A stretch of 64,000 nt of DNA from Solirhodobacter olei (GCF_004010155.1 NZ_RRYH01000018.1:62001-126000), one strand, 5' to 3'; shown: positions 41,141 through 51,055, counted from the first letter of the stretch. The notes: a model not told the origin generated them from the sequence alone. Numbers and translations are program-made.

Positions 41141-42382
41141 ATGGTCCAATATTCCCGCCGCGGCATCGCGGCACTTGCGGTTGCCGCGGCGCTCGTCGCC
41201 TCGACGGCCGCCGCCGATACGCTGAGGATCTTCACCGACACCTCGGACCCGGCGCCCAAGAAGGCGTTCCAGACGCTGATCAACGACTTCGAGAAGGCGA
41301 ACCCGGACGTTAAGGTGAAATGGACGGTGTTCGACCACGAGGGCTACAAGACCTCGATCCGGAACTTCCTGTCGGCCGACGCGCCGGACCTGGCGAACTG
41401 GTACGCCGGCAACCGCATGGCGCCCTTCGTCAAGGCGGGGCAGTTCCTCGACGTCTCGGACGTGTGGAAGAAGAACGGGCTGGACAAGACGCTGGCCTCC
41501 GCCCTGCCCTCGATGACCATCGACGGCAAGCAGTGGGGCGTTCCCTACACGTATTACCAGTGGGGGATGTACTACAACAAGGACGTCTTCAAGAAGTTCG
41601 GCGTCTCGGTTCCCACGACCTGGGATCAGTTCATTTCCGACTGCGCCAAGTTCAAGGCGGGCGGCGTTGACTGCACGACCACCGGCACCAAGGCGCTCTG
41701 GCCCTCGGCCGGCTGGTTCGACTACATGGACCTGCGCACCAACGGCTACCAGTTCCACATGGATCTCACCTCCGGCAAGGTGAAGTGGACCGACCCGCGC
41801 GTGAAGAAGGTCTTCACCGAATGGGCCAAGCTGATCAAGCCGGGCTACGTGACCGCCAACGCCGCCGCGCTCGACTGGCAGGATGCTGCGCCGCTCCTGG
41901 TGCAGGGCAAGGCCGCGACCTACCTGATGGGCAACTTCGCGGTGGCCACCTTCAAGCAGGGCGGCATGAAGGAATCCAACCTCGGCTTCTTCCCCTTCCC
42001 GCAGGTCACCCCCGGCGTGCCGCGGGCCGAGGACGCCCCGACCGACACGATGCACATCCCGGCCAAGGCCAAGAACGTGAAGGACGCCAAGCGCTTCCTC
42101 GCCTTCCTTGCCTCCGCGCCCGAGCAGACCAAGATCAACGACATCCTCGGTCAGCTGCCGGTCAACAACCAGTCCACCGTGGGCAACGACCCGTTCCTGC
42201 AGCAGGGCTTCAAGATGCTGTCGACGGCCCACGGCCTGGCGCAGTTCTTCGACCGTGACGCCCCGGCGGAGATGGCGAAGATCGGCATGGAGGGCTTCCA
42301 GGAATTCATGGCCCACCCGGACCGGGTGGACGCGATCCTGAAGCGCCTCGAGTCCGCGCGCGAGCGCATCTACAAGAACTGA
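41141..42382 (+). CDS. Extracellular sugar-binding protein of the galactoside ABC importer
   Basis: 413 residues, solute-binding family 1. Signal peptide 1-25 (SRRGIAALAVAAALVAST), with cleavage before DTLRIF; the SRR at its start leaves Tat export possible. The mature protein has the cluster-B sugar-binding pattern (LINDFEKANPDVKVKW, YTYYQWGMYYNKDVFKKFG). GGAGGAAACC precedes the ATG at 41141. First gene of the operon under the promoter at 41059. Confidence 0.93.
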   Translation: MVQYSRRGIAALAVAAALVASTAAADTLRIFTDTSDPAPKKAFQTLINDFEKANPDVKVKWTVFDHEGYKTSIRNFLSADAPDLANWYAGNRMAPFVKAGQFLDVSDVWKKNGLDKTLASALPSMTIDGKQWGVPYTYYQWGMYYNKDVFKKFGVSVPTTWDQFISDCAKFKAGGVDCTTTGTKALWPSAGWFDYMDLRTNGYQFHMDLTSGKVKWTDPRVKKVFTEWAKLIKPGYVTANAAALDWQDAAPLLVQGKAATYLMGNFAVATFKQGGMKESNLGFFPFPQVTPGVPRAEDAPTDTMHIPAKAKNVKDAKRFLAFLASAPEQTKINDILGQLPVNNQSTVGNDPFLQQGFKMLSTAHGLAQFFDRDAPAEMAKIGMEGFQEFMAHPDRVDAILKRLESARERIYKN

Positions 42383-42464
42383 CGCGGCTCTGACGCGTCC
42401 CTCCCTCCGCCCCGGCAACGCGCCCGGGGCGGAGGGCCCCAGACCGACAGCGGGAGGAACGACC

Positions 42465-43388
42465 ATGACCCCGGCGCTCGCCGACGCGAGGGAGCCGTCC
42501 CGGCGCAGCTACTGGCGCCGGAACCAGAGACGCCTCGCCCCCGCTCTCTTCATCGCCCCGGGCGGGCTGATGTTCCTGATCTACGTCGTGATCCCGATCT
42601 TCCGGTCGATCTCGATCTCGTTCTACCACTGGGACGGGCTTGGCGCGATGAAATGGGCAGGCTTCGGCAATTACGCCGAGCTCTGGTCCGATCCGGCCTT
42701 CGTCGTCTCGCTGGAAAACAACCTGATCTGGCTGGTGCTCTACATGTTCGCGGTGCCTGCCGGGCTCTTCATCGCGATCTTCCTGAACCAGACCGTGCGC
42801 GGCATCCGGATCTACAAGTCGCTGTTCTTCTTCCCCTTCGTGATCTCGCAGGTGGTGGTCGGGCTGATCTTCTCCTGGTTCTACGCGCCCGATTTCGGCC
42901 TGCTCTTCAAGCTGACGAAGATGCTCACCGGCCACGGCATCGCGGTACTCGCAAGCGAGACCTACGCCACCTACGGCATCATCGCCGCCGGCCTCTGGCC
43001 GCAGATCGCCTATTGCATGATCCTGTATCTCACCGGCCTCAACAACGTCGCCCCCGACCAGATCGAGGCCGCACGCCTCGACGGGGCCAAGGGCTGGCGG
43101 ATGCTCTGGTATGTCGTCATTCCGCAGCTGCGGCCAGCGACCTTCATCGCCGTCGTCGTCACCGTGATCGGCGCGCTGCGCTCCTTCGACCTGGTGTCGA
43201 TCATGACCCAGGGCGGCCCCTACGGCGCGACGCGGGTGCTCTCCTACTACATGTACGAGGAGGCACTATCCGAATACGGCTACCGCATGGGCTATGGCGC
43301 CGCCATCGCCGTGGTGCTGTTCCTCATCATGATGGTCTTCATCTCCGGCTTCATCTGGAAGATGTACCGCGACGAGACGGAGCGCTGA
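42465..43388 (+). CDS. Sugar ABC transporter permease 1
   Basis: 307 residues, MalF/UgpA-class permease with six predicted transmembrane helices and the EAA loop EAARLDGAKGWRMLWYVVIPQL. The N-terminal 25 residues are basic and cytoplasmic. It pairs with the next gene. Confidence 0.93.
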   Translation: MTPALADAREPSRRSYWRRNQRRLAPALFIAPGGLMFLIYVVIPIFRSISISFYHWDGLGAMKWAGFGNYAELWSDPAFVVSLENNLIWLVLYMFAVPAGLFIAIFLNQTVRGIRIYKSLFFFPFVISQVVVGLIFSWFYAPDFGLLFKLTKMLTGHGIAVLASETYATYGIIAAGLWPQIAYCMILYLTGLNNVAPDQIEAARLDGAKGWRMLWYVVIPQLRPATFIAVVVTVIGALRSFDLVSIMTQGGPYGATRVLSYYMYEEALSEYGYRMGYGAAIAVVLFLIMMVFISGFIWKMYRDETER

Positions 43389-43391
43389 GCC

Positions 43392-44237
43392 ATGTTCCCC
43401 CGCCCCATCCAGCAAACCCGAGTCACCACCCAGATCGCCTACAGGATCGCGCTGCCCGTAGCGCTGATCATCTGGCTTCTGCCGCTTCTCGGCGTGGCGA
43501 TGACCTCGCTGAAACCCGCCTCCGACCTTGCCAAGGGCAATTACTTCGGCTGGCCCTCGCACCTCGCCTTCGTCAACTACGCCGACGTGTTCCGCAACTC
43601 GCCGATCGCGCAATACATCCTGAACAGCTTCAAGGTGACGATCCCGACGGTGATCGGCGCGGTGGCGCTGTCCTGCATGACCGGCTTCGCGCTCGCGGTC
43701 TACCGCTTCCGGCTGAACCTGGTGATCTTCTTCATCTTCGTGGCGGGCAATTTCGTGCCCTTCCAGATCCTGATGGTGCCGGTGCGCGACCTCACGCTGC
43801 AGCTCGGCCTCTATAACACCATCACCGGGCTCGCGCTCTTCCACATCTCCTTCCAGACCGGCTTCTGCACCCTCTTCATGCGCAACTTCATCCGCGCGCT
43901 GCCCAGCGAGCTGATCGAGGCCGCGCGGGTCGAGGGCGTCAGCGAGGTCAAGATCTTCTGGTACATCGTGCTGCCCCTCATGCGCCCGGCCATCGCGGCG
44001 CTGAGCGTCCTGGTCTTCACCTTCATCTGGAACGACTATTTCTGGGCCACGGTGCTGACCAACGGCTCGTCAACCCAGCCGGTCACGGCGGGCCTTTATT
44101 CGCTGAACGGCCAATGGGTCGCGCAATGGCAGCTGGTCTCCGCCGGCTCCCTCGTCGCAGCCCTGCCGCCGGTCCTGATGTTCTTTGCCATGCAGCGCCA
44201 CTTCATCGCCGGCCTGACGCTGGGAGCCGTGAAGTGA
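43392..44237 (+). CDS. Sugar ABC transporter permease 2
   Basis: 281 residues, MalG/UgpE class, six transmembrane helices, EAA loop EAARVEGVSEVKIFWYIVLPL. It starts 3 bases after the previous stop, and its own stop overlaps the GTG of the alpha-galactosidase gene (GTGA), so transport and hydrolysis are translated together. Confidence 0.93.
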   Translation: MFPRPIQQTRVTTQIAYRIALPVALIIWLLPLLGVAMTSLKPASDLAKGNYFGWPSHLAFVNYADVFRNSPIAQYILNSFKVTIPTVIGAVALSCMTGFALAVYRFRLNLVIFFIFVAGNFVPFQILMVPVRDLTLQLGLYNTITGLALFHISFQTGFCTLFMRNFIRALPSELIEAARVEGVSEVKIFWYIVLPLMRPAIAALSVLVFTFIWNDYFWATVLTNGSSTQPVTAGLYSLNGQWVAQWQLVSAGSLVAALPPVLMFFAMQRHFIAGLTLGAVK

Positions 44238-46303
44238 CCAAGACCTGGCGCCTCGACGCCGGCCTCCAGACCCTCGTCCTCGCCAGTGCCGGGGGCCTGC
44301 CAGAGGCCGTCTACTGGGGCGCGCGCCTGCCCGCGGGCGAAGACCTCGCCACGCTGGCCACGCTCTCCCGGGGCGACGTGACCGGCGGCATGCTCGACAC
44401 CAACGCGCCCCTGTCGCTGACGCCAGAGCCCCGCGCCGCCTTCCCCGGCCAGCCCGGCCTGTCGCTGGCCGAGGCCGACGGCACGCCGCTGGCCCCGCGC
44501 TTCACCTTCGAAGGCGTCGAGGCCACGCCCACCACGCTCCGCCTCACCTCCACCGCCGAGGGCCTGCGCCTGATCCACGAGATCGAGGCCCTCGCCTGCG
44601 GCCAGTTCGCGCTCACGACCCGGCTGGAGGCCTCCCGCCCCCTCCGCCTCGCCTGGCTCGCTGCCCCGGTCCTGCCGGGGCCGCAACAGGGCCGCGAGAT
44701 CGTAGAGCCCTCGGGCCGCTGGATCGGAGAGTTCCAGCTCCACGCCACGCCCTGGTCGCCCGGCGCGCGCCTGCGCGACGCCCGCCAGGGCCGCTCGGGG
44801 CAGGAACACCCGCCCTACCTCCTGCTGCCCGCCGCGGGCGCGACCAATACGGCCGGCGAGGTCCACGCCCTCAGCTACGGCTGGTCCGGCGGCCACCGGA
44901 TGGTGGCCGAGGAGCTTGCCGACGGCCGCCGCCAGATCCAGTTCGGCCACGCCTGGGGGGCAGAGACCGCCCCCGCCACGCGCTTCGAGACGGCCCCCCT
45001 CTACGCCGCCTATTCGGCCGAAGGCTTCAACGGCATCGCCGAGGCGAACCAGGCCCTGATCCGCGCCCTCGTCCGCTTCCCCGATCCCGACCGCCCGCGC
45101 CCGGTGCATTACAACTGCTGGGAGGCGGTCTATTTCAAACACGCCCTCGGGCCCCTCTCCGAGATCGCCACCCGCGCGGCGGCGATCGGGGCGGAGCGCT
45201 TCGTGCTCGACGACGGCTGGTTCGGTCGCCGCGACGACGACACCACCAGCCTCGGCGACTGGACGGTGGACCGGCGCAAATGGCCCGAGGGGCTGCACCC
45301 GCTGATCGCCCATGTCCACAGCCTCGGCATGACCTTCGGCCTCTGGGTCGAGCCCGAGATGGTGAACCCGGAAAGCGATCTCTTCCGCGCCCACCCCGAC
45401 TGGGCGCTCGGCCCCGCCGACCAGACCCTCGGCCGCCACCAGATGGTGCTCGACCTCTCCCGCGCCGAGGTCCGCGACCATCTGTTCGAGGTACTCTCGG
45501 CCATCCTCGCCGAATACCAGATCGACTACCTGAAATGGGACCACAACCGCCTGCTGCCGGTGACCGAGGCCGCCCAGACCCGCGGCATCTACGCCCTGCT
45601 CGACCGGCTGCGCGAGGCCTTCCCGCAGGTGGAGATCGAAAGCTGCGCCTCCGGCGGTGGCCGGATCGACCCCGGCATCCTCGCCCGCACCCACCGCGTC
45701 TGGCTGTCGGACAGCAATGACGCCATCGAACGGCTCAGGATCCAGCATGACGCGGCGCTCTTCCTGCCGCCCGAGGTCACCGGCAGCCATGTCGGTCCGC
45801 GCCATTGCCACACCTCCGGCCGCGAGCTTCCGATGTCCTTTCGCGCCCGCGTGGCGGCCCAGCGGCACATGGGCTTCGAAATGGACCTGCGCGAGCTGAC
45901 CGAGGACGAGGCCGCAACCCTCACCGCCGTCACCGCCTGGTGGAAGGCGGGCCGCGACTGGCGCCTGTCCGGCCGCATCCTGCGGCTCGACACCCCCGAC
46001 CCGAGCGTGACGGCAGAGATCCAGATCGCCCGGGACGGCAGCCGCTTCAGCCTCTTCGCCGGCCATTTCGCGACCAGCGCGCAGATCCTGCCGCGCCCGC
46101 TCCGCCTGACCGGCCTCGACCCCGATGCCCGCTATCGGGTGACACTCCTGAACCCCGAGGACGCCTCCCCCCGCAGCCGCGGCGAGGTGGCGCTGAAACG
46201 GGGGCCGGTGGTGCTGTCCGGCCGGGCACTGATGCAGGCGGGGCTGACGCTCCCCTGCGCCGACCCCGCCACGCTCTGGGTGCTGGACGGCGAGCGGCTC
46301 TAG
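44234..46303 (+). CDS. Alpha-galactosidase, glycoside hydrolase family 36
   Basis: 689 residues from a GTG. GH36 layout: N-terminal beta-sandwich (1-285), catalytic barrel (290-600), C-terminal beta domain. The nucleophile is D436 in YLKWDHNR, and the acid/base lies in WLSDSNDA (residues 490-497). LDDGWFGRRDDD and WVEPEMV line the pocket. No signal peptide, so melibiose- or raffinose-type galactosides would be cut in the cytoplasm after uptake. Followed by genes for galactonate breakdown and a beta-galactosidase. Confidence 0.94.
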   Translation: MTKTWRLDAGLQTLVLASAGGLPEAVYWGARLPAGEDLATLATLSRGDVTGGMLDTNAPLSLTPEPRAAFPGQPGLSLAEADGTPLAPRFTFEGVEATPTTLRLTSTAEGLRLIHEIEALACGQFALTTRLEASRPLRLAWLAAPVLPGPQQGREIVEPSGRWIGEFQLHATPWSPGARLRDARQGRSGQEHPPYLLLPAAGATNTAGEVHALSYGWSGGHRMVAEELADGRRQIQFGHAWGAETAPATRFETAPLYAAYSAEGFNGIAEANQALIRALVRFPDPDRPRPVHYNCWEAVYFKHALGPLSEIATRAAAIGAERFVLDDGWFGRRDDDTTSLGDWTVDRRKWPEGLHPLIAHVHSLGMTFGLWVEPEMVNPESDLFRAHPDWALGPADQTLGRHQMVLDLSRAEVRDHLFEVLSAILAEYQIDYLKWDHNRLLPVTEAAQTRGIYALLDRLREAFPQVEIESCASGGGRIDPGILARTHRVWLSDSNDAIERLRIQHDAALFLPPEVTGSHVGPRHCHTSGRELPMSFRARVAAQRHMGFEMDLRELTEDEAATLTAVTAWWKAGRDWRLSGRILRLDTPDPSVTAEIQIARDGSRFSLFAGHFATSAQILPRPLRLTGLDPDARYRVTLLNPEDASPRSRGEVALKRGPVVLSGRALMQAGLTLPCADPATLWVLDGERL

Positions 46304-46343
46304 ACCCTGCCAACCCCGGCTCAACGAACCCATAGAGGACAAG

Positions 46344-47306
46344 GTGACAGACGCAGCCCCCGCAACCGGCCCAGGAACCGAAAGCCCGATGTCCGCCCGG
46401 ATCGAAGCAGAATGGATCGCCGTCGACTGGGGCACCACCAACCTGCGCGCCTGGGCGATGGGGGCTGGGGGAGAGACCCTCGCACTGGCCTCCTCAGACG
46501 AGGGCATGGGCCGGCTGAACCGCGCGGGCTATGAGCCCGCGCTGCTGCGGCTCATCCAGACCTGGCTCGCGCCCTCCCGCGCTACGCCCGTCGTGGTCTG
46601 CGGCATGGCCGGCAGCCGCCAGGGCTGGATCGAGGCGCCCTACCGGCCGGTGCCCTGCGCCCCGGTGGACGGCCAGGGCCTCACCCCCGTCCCCACCGCC
46701 GATCCGCGGCTCTCCGTCCATATCATCCCCGGCCTCTGCCAGCGCGACCCGGCCGATGTGATGCGCGGCGAGGAAACCCAGATCGCCGGCTTCATGGCCG
46801 AGACCCCGGGGTTCGAGGGCGTCCTCTGCCTCCCCGGCACCCATACCAAATGGGTCCGGCTGAAAGCGGGTCGCGTGACCGCCTTCCAGACCTTCCTGAC
46901 CGGAGAGCTGTTCTCGCTCCTCTCCAGGCACTCGGTGCTCTCGCACCTGATGGCTGGCGAGGGCTGGGACCAGCAGGCGTTCGAAACCGCCCTCGACGCG
47001 GCGCTGGCCGCGCCCGAGCGCACCTCCGCCAGTCTCTTCTCACTGCGCGCCGAGGCGCTGCTGGAGGGTCTCGCACCCGCGGCCGCCCGCGCCCGCCTCT
47101 CCGCCACGCTGATCGGCGCCGAGCTGGCCGCGGCCCGGCCGTTCTGGCAGGATCAGGCCCTCGCCGTCGTCGGCGCCGCGGCGGTCGCCCGCGCCTATGC
47201 CTCGGCCCTCACCGGCCAGGGCCGGCCGGTCCTGACCACAAGCGGCGACAGCGCCGCGCTTGCCGGGCTCGCCATGGCCCGCGCCCTGATGAAAGAGACG
47301 ACATGA
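46344..47306 (+). CDS. dgoK: 2-Dehydro-3-deoxygalactonokinase
   Basis: Phosphorylates 2-keto-3-deoxygalactonate, the fourth step of the De Ley-Doudoroff galactose pathway. 320 residues, DgoK family, with the ASKHA phosphate motif IAVDWGTTNLRAW and CGMAGSRQGW, PGTHTKWV. The GTG at 46344 was chosen because GAGG lies 5 bases upstream; an ATG at 46389 would shorten the protein by 15 residues, which are not conserved, so the start is open. Overlaps the aldolase gene by 4 bases. Confidence 0.93.
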   Translation: MTDAAPATGPGTESPMSARIEAEWIAVDWGTTNLRAWAMGAGGETLALASSDEGMGRLNRAGYEPALLRLIQTWLAPSRATPVVVCGMAGSRQGWIEAPYRPVPCAPVDGQGLTPVPTADPRLSVHIIPGLCQRDPADVMRGEETQIAGFMAETPGFEGVLCLPGTHTKWVRLKAGRVTAFQTFLTGELFSLLSRHSVLSHLMAGEGWDQQAFETALDAALAAPERTSASLFSLRAEALLEGLAPAAARARLSATLIGAELAAARPFWQDQALAVVGAAAVARAYASALTGQGRPVLTTSGDSAALAGLAMARALMKETT

Positions 47307-47914
47307 CCCGTTCCCTCATCGCGATCCTCCGCGGCATCCGGCCAGAGGAGGCCGTGGAGACCGGCGCCGCTCTGATCACGGCCGGGATCACCTCGATCGA
47401 GGTGCCGCTGAACTCGCCCGACCCGCTCGACAGCATCGCGCGGCTGGCCGAGGCCTTCGGCGACCGGGCCCAGATCGGCGCCGGCACCGTGCTGACGGCG
47501 GCGGCCGTGGCCGATGTCGCGGCGGCGGGCGGAAAGCTCATCGTCTCGCCCAACATGGACCCCGCCGTGATCGCCGAGACGAAGCGACATGGCATGGAAA
47601 GCTGGCCCGGCACCTTCACCCCCACCGAATGCTTCGCGGCGCTGGCCGCCGGCGCGGATGGGCTGAAGATCTTCCCCGCAAACCTCGTCGGCCCCGCCGG
47701 GCTGAAGGCGATCCGCGCCGTCCTTCCGCCCGAGACCCGCATCTACGCCGTCGGCGGCGCGGGGGCGGAGAATTTCGCCGACTGGTTCGCCGCAGGTGCG
47801 GACGGCTTCGGCATCGGCACCGCGCTCTACAAACCCGGCCAGTCCGCGGCAGAGACCGCCGCAAAGGCCGCCCGCATCACCGCCGCCTATGACGCCGCAC
47901 GGCCCGCCGGCTGA
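47303..47914 (+). CDS. dgoA: 2-Dehydro-3-deoxy-6-phosphogalactonate aldolase
   Basis: Splits KDPGal to pyruvate and glyceraldehyde 3-phosphate, the last step of the pathway. 203 residues, KDPG-aldolase fold: LIAILRGIRPEEAVE, the Glu in GITSIEVPLNSP and the Schiff-base lysine in GLKIFPANLVGP. Its coupling to dgoK separates it from KDPG aldolase of the Entner-Doudoroff route. The dehydrogenase, lactonase and dehydratase of the earlier steps are not in the window. Confidence 0.94.
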   Translation: MTRSLIAILRGIRPEEAVETGAALITAGITSIEVPLNSPDPLDSIARLAEAFGDRAQIGAGTVLTAAAVADVAAAGGKLIVSPNMDPAVIAETKRHGMESWPGTFTPTECFAALAAGADGLKIFPANLVGPAGLKAIRAVLPPETRIYAVGGAGAENFADWFAAGADGFGIGTALYKPGQSAAETAAKAARITAAYDAARPAG

Positions 47915-47942
47915 CCCCGCCACGGCCCCGAAAGGACCCCAG

Positions 47943-49865
47943 ATGACCACCGCCTCCCCGCCCCTCACACGCGCCCTCGGTGTCTGCTACTACCCCGAAC
48001 ACTGGCCGCAGGAAATCTGGGCCGAGGATGCCGCCCGCATGGCCGAAGCCGGGATCACCTGGGTCCGCATCGGCGAATTCGCCTGGTCGCGGATCGAACC
48101 CGCCCCGGGCAGGTTCGACTGGGACTGGCTCGACACCGCGATCGAAACCCTCGGCGCCGCCGGGCTCAAGGTCGTGCTCGGCACACCCACCGCCACGCCG
48201 CCGCGCTGGCTCGCCACGAAACTGCCCGACATGTTCGCGGTCGATGCAGAGGGCCGCCCGCGCGGCTTCGGCTCGCGCCGGCATTACGACTTCAGCCACC
48301 GCGGCTTCCGCGCGGAATGCGCCCGTATCGTCACCGCGCTTGCCACCCGCTACGGCGCGAACCCCCATGTCGCCGCCTGGCAGACCGACAACGAATACGG
48401 CTGCCACGACACGATCCTCAGCTATTCCCCCGCGGCGCTCTCGGCCTTCCGCGACTGGCTGGCGCAGAAATACCAGAGCCCCGAGGCCCTCAACCGCGCC
48501 TGGGGCAATGTTTTCTGGTCGATGGACTATTCGGGCTTCGATGAGATCGGCCTGCCGAACCTCACCGTGACCGAGGCCAACCCCTCCCATGTGATGGACC
48601 TCCGCCGCTTCGCCTCGGACGAGGTCGTGTCCTTCAACCGCCTGCAGGTAGAGATCATCCGCAGGCATTCCGCGGCCCCCATCCTTCACAACTACATGGG
48701 CCGGGTGGTGGACTTCGACCATTTCAAGGTCGGCGCCGATCTCGACGCGGCAAGCTGGGACAGCTACCCGCTCGGCTTCCTGATCGGCCGGCTGGGGGCG
48801 TCCGAGGCCCACAAGGCCCGCTTCCTGCGCCAGGGCGACCCCGACAACCAGGCCTTTCACCACGACCTCTACCGCGCTGTCGGGCGCGGCCGCTGGTGGG
48901 TGATGGAACAGCAGCCCGGCCCGGTGAACTGGGCGCCCTGGAACGCCGACCCGCTGCCCGGCATGGCCCGCCTCTGGGCTTGGGAGGCCTTCGCCCACGG
49001 GGCGGAAACCGTCAGCTACTTCCGCTGGCGCCAGGCTCCCTTTGCGCAGGAACAGATGCATGCAGGCCTCCTGCGCCCCGACAGCGCCGCGGCACCCGCG
49101 CTGGCGGAAGCGACGCAGGTCGCCCGCGAACTTGCGCTGGAACCCGAGGCCGGCACCGCCGCCGCCCCCGTCGCCCTCGTCTTCGATTACGAGAGCGCCT
49201 GGGCCTGGAAGATCCAGCCCCAGGGCCAGGATTTCGACTATTTCGACCTGGTGACCAGCACCTACCGCGGCCTGCGCGCGCTCGGTCTGAACATCGACAT
49301 CCTGCCGCCCGACACGGGCGACCTCTCGGCCTACCGGCTCGTCCTCGTCCCCGGCCTCGCCACGCTCTCGGCGCCCTTGACCGCGGCGCTCGCCCGCTTT
49401 CAGGGCCGCGCCATCCTCGGCCCGCGCACCAACGCCAAGACGGAGGATTTCGCCATCCCCGTGCCGCTTCCCCCTGCGCTCCCCGGGCTCGACTGCACCG
49501 TGGCGCGGGTCGAAAGCCTGCCGCCCGGCACCGAAATCCCGCTTTCGGGCGGCGGCGCGATCCAGCGCTGGCACGAGGTTCTGGAGGGCAGCGCCGAGGC
49601 GCGCCTGACCACCACCACCGGCGCCCCCGTCGCGATGACGGCGGGTCCCCTCACCTATCTCGGCGGCTGGCTGGACGAGACGGCGCTGAAAGACCTCCTG
49701 CGCGCCGCCTGCGCCGAAACCGGGGTCGAGACGACGGAGATGCCCGAGGGCCTGCGCCGCCGCGACACCTCGCGCCTCCGGATCCTGCTGAACTACAACC
49801 CCGAACCGGTGACCTTCGACGGCGTCACCATCCCGGCCGCGGGCGTCCATATCAGCCCGCTCTGA
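47943..49865 (+). CDS. Beta-galactosidase, glycoside hydrolase family 42
   Basis: 640 residues, GH42 A4-type. Acid/base E151 in WQTDNEYGCH and nucleophile E322 in WWVMEQQPGPVNW are in the usual places. N-terminal barrel to about 390, trimer/glutaminase-like domain to about 580, small beta domain at the end. AAAGGA lies upstream of the ATG. No signal peptide. Together with the GH36 enzyme it lets the operon use both alpha- and beta-galactosides. Confidence 0.94.
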   Translation: MTTASPPLTRALGVCYYPEHWPQEIWAEDAARMAEAGITWVRIGEFAWSRIEPAPGRFDWDWLDTAIETLGAAGLKVVLGTPTATPPRWLATKLPDMFAVDAEGRPRGFGSRRHYDFSHRGFRAECARIVTALATRYGANPHVAAWQTDNEYGCHDTILSYSPAALSAFRDWLAQKYQSPEALNRAWGNVFWSMDYSGFDEIGLPNLTVTEANPSHVMDLRRFASDEVVSFNRLQVEIIRRHSAAPILHNYMGRVVDFDHFKVGADLDAASWDSYPLGFLIGRLGASEAHKARFLRQGDPDNQAFHHDLYRAVGRGRWWVMEQQPGPVNWAPWNADPLPGMARLWAWEAFAHGAETVSYFRWRQAPFAQEQMHAGLLRPDSAAAPALAEATQVARELALEPEAGTAAAPVALVFDYESAWAWKIQPQGQDFDYFDLVTSTYRGLRALGLNIDILPPDTGDLSAYRLVLVPGLATLSAPLTAALARFQGRAILGPRTNAKTEDFAIPVPLPPALPGLDCTVARVESLPPGTEIPLSGGGAIQRWHEVLEGSAEARLTTTTGAPVAMTAGPLTYLGGWLDETALKDLLRAACAETGVETTEMPEGLRRRDTSRLRILLNYNPEPVTFDGVTIPAAGVHISPL

Positions 49866-49912
49866 CCCTCCCCCGCGCGCGCCTCATCCCCAAGGCACGC
49901 GCGGGGTCCCGA

Positions 49913-50983
49913 TCAGCCGGCCGCATCCTCCGGCACCGGGAAGACCATCCCGTCGAAAAGCTTCCGCGCCGTGCGGAGCGTCCCGGCCGACAGCACCTCG
50001 CCCCCCGGCCCGATCTCCAGCAGTACTTCCGCCGCACCGCTCGGATGCTCGATGCGGTACCGCCCGTCCGCCGGACGAACCGCCAGCCCCGCCGCCGGGC
50101 TCCCTTCCAACAGGCAGGCGGTGGCGACAGAGACCGCGGCGAACACCCCGACGGAGGCATGGACACGGTGCGGAATGAAACTCCGTGTGCTGATCGCCCC
50201 TCCGGCCATCGGGGCGGAGACCAGCGTCATCTTCGGCACCGAGGCCTCGGTGACATCGCCAAGGTTCATCATCGGCCCCGCCTTCAGCCGGATCGCCTCG
50301 ATCCGCGCCTTGAGATCGGCGTCCCCCTCCAGCGCCTCCCGGCTCTCCTGCCCGCTCAGCCCGAAGTCGGCGGCGCGCAGGATCACGCAGGGCATGCCGT
50401 TGTCGATCAGCGTCGCCTCCACGCCATCGATCACGTCGACCGCCCGGCCGGTCGGCAGAAGCGCCCCGCACATCGACCCCGCGATGCTGTCGAACATCAG
50501 GGGCACCGCCGCGTGATGCCCCGGCACCCCGTCGATCACCGTCGTGCCGCGGTAGCTGACCACGCCCCCCGGCGTCGCCACCCGCGCCACCGCGACCTCA
50601 CCGGTGTTGACCATGTGGATCCTGACCGGCGTCTCCCCCTCCCGCGCCGGCACCAGTCCCCGCTCGATTGCCGCCGGCCCTACACCGGCAAGGATATTGC
50701 CGCAGCCCTGCCGGTCCGAAACCAGCGCCTGATCGACGAAGACCTGCAGGAAGAGGTAATCCACATCCGCATCCGCCCGCGCGGAGGCCGAGAGGACCGC
50801 GACCTTCGAGGTCAGCGGATCCGCCCCGCCGATCCCGTCGATCTGCCGCGGATCGGGCGAGCCCATGACGCGCAGCAGAAGCGCGTCACGCGCGGCCGGG
50901 TCGGCGGGCAGGTCCCCGGACAGGAAATACGCCCCCTTCGAGGTGCCCCCGCGCATCCAGAGACAGCGGATGCCCTCGCTCAT
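49913..50983 (-). CDS. 4-Oxalomesaconate tautomerase, GalD/PrpF type
   Basis: 356 residues, PrpF-like fold of two similar halves. It starts MSEGIRCLWMRGGTSKGAYFLSGDLP, and QGCGNILAGVGPAAIERG is typical of the family. GalD of Pseudomonas converts the keto and enol forms of 4-oxalomesaconate. The neighbours on the same strand (GalC-type aldolase, GalB-type hydratase) make this role more likely than 2-methylaconitate isomerase (PrpF). It is last in the minus-strand unit, separated from the aldolase gene by a gap with an iteron array and a type B repeat. Confidence 0.85.
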   Translation of the reverse strand: MSEGIRCLWMRGGTSKGAYFLSGDLPADPAARDALLLRVMGSPDPRQIDGIGGADPLTSKVAVLSASARADADVDYLFLQVFVDQALVSDRQGCGNILAGVGPAAIERGLVPAREGETPVRIHMVNTGEVAVARVATPGGVVSYRGTTVIDGVPGHHAAVPLMFDSIAGSMCGALLPTGRAVDVIDGVEATLIDNGMPCVILRAADFGLSGQESREALEGDADLKARIEAIRLKAGPMMNLGDVTEASVPKMTLVSAPMAGGAISTRSFIPHRVHASVGVFAAVSVATACLLEGSPAAGLAVRPADGRYRIEHPSGAAEVLLEIGPGGEVLSAGTLRTARKLFDGMVFPVPEDAAG

Positions 50984-50994
50984 CGGGCGGGCCT

Positions 50995-51055
50995 CCGGGG
51001 GCAGCCGCGCAGGGTCTCTGCCTCCGCGCCCCCGGGATATTTGCGGACAGAAGAA
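50995..51055 (+). repeat. Intergenic repeat type B, copy 2
   Basis: Outer arms CCGGGGGC (50995-51002) and GCCCCCGG (51028-51035), then GGGATATTTGCGGACAGAAG. The tail differs from the copy at 7031-7076 (minus strand) by one or two bases, but the hairpin loop is longer. It lies just upstream of the GalD-type gene's start codon. Confidence 0.65.

Noticed and set aside
46344-46388. Starting dgoK at the ATG at 46389
   Set aside because: The GTG at 46344 has a better placed GAGG; the choice is uncertain but the longer form was kept.
44096-46507. 803-codon frame opposite the alpha-galactosidase gene
   Set aside because: Low-complexity antisense frame that crosses two gene boundaries; no recognisable domain.
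47877-49850. 657-codon frame opposite the beta-galactosidase gene
   Set aside because: Antisense shadow; the plus strand has the GH42 catalytic glutamates.
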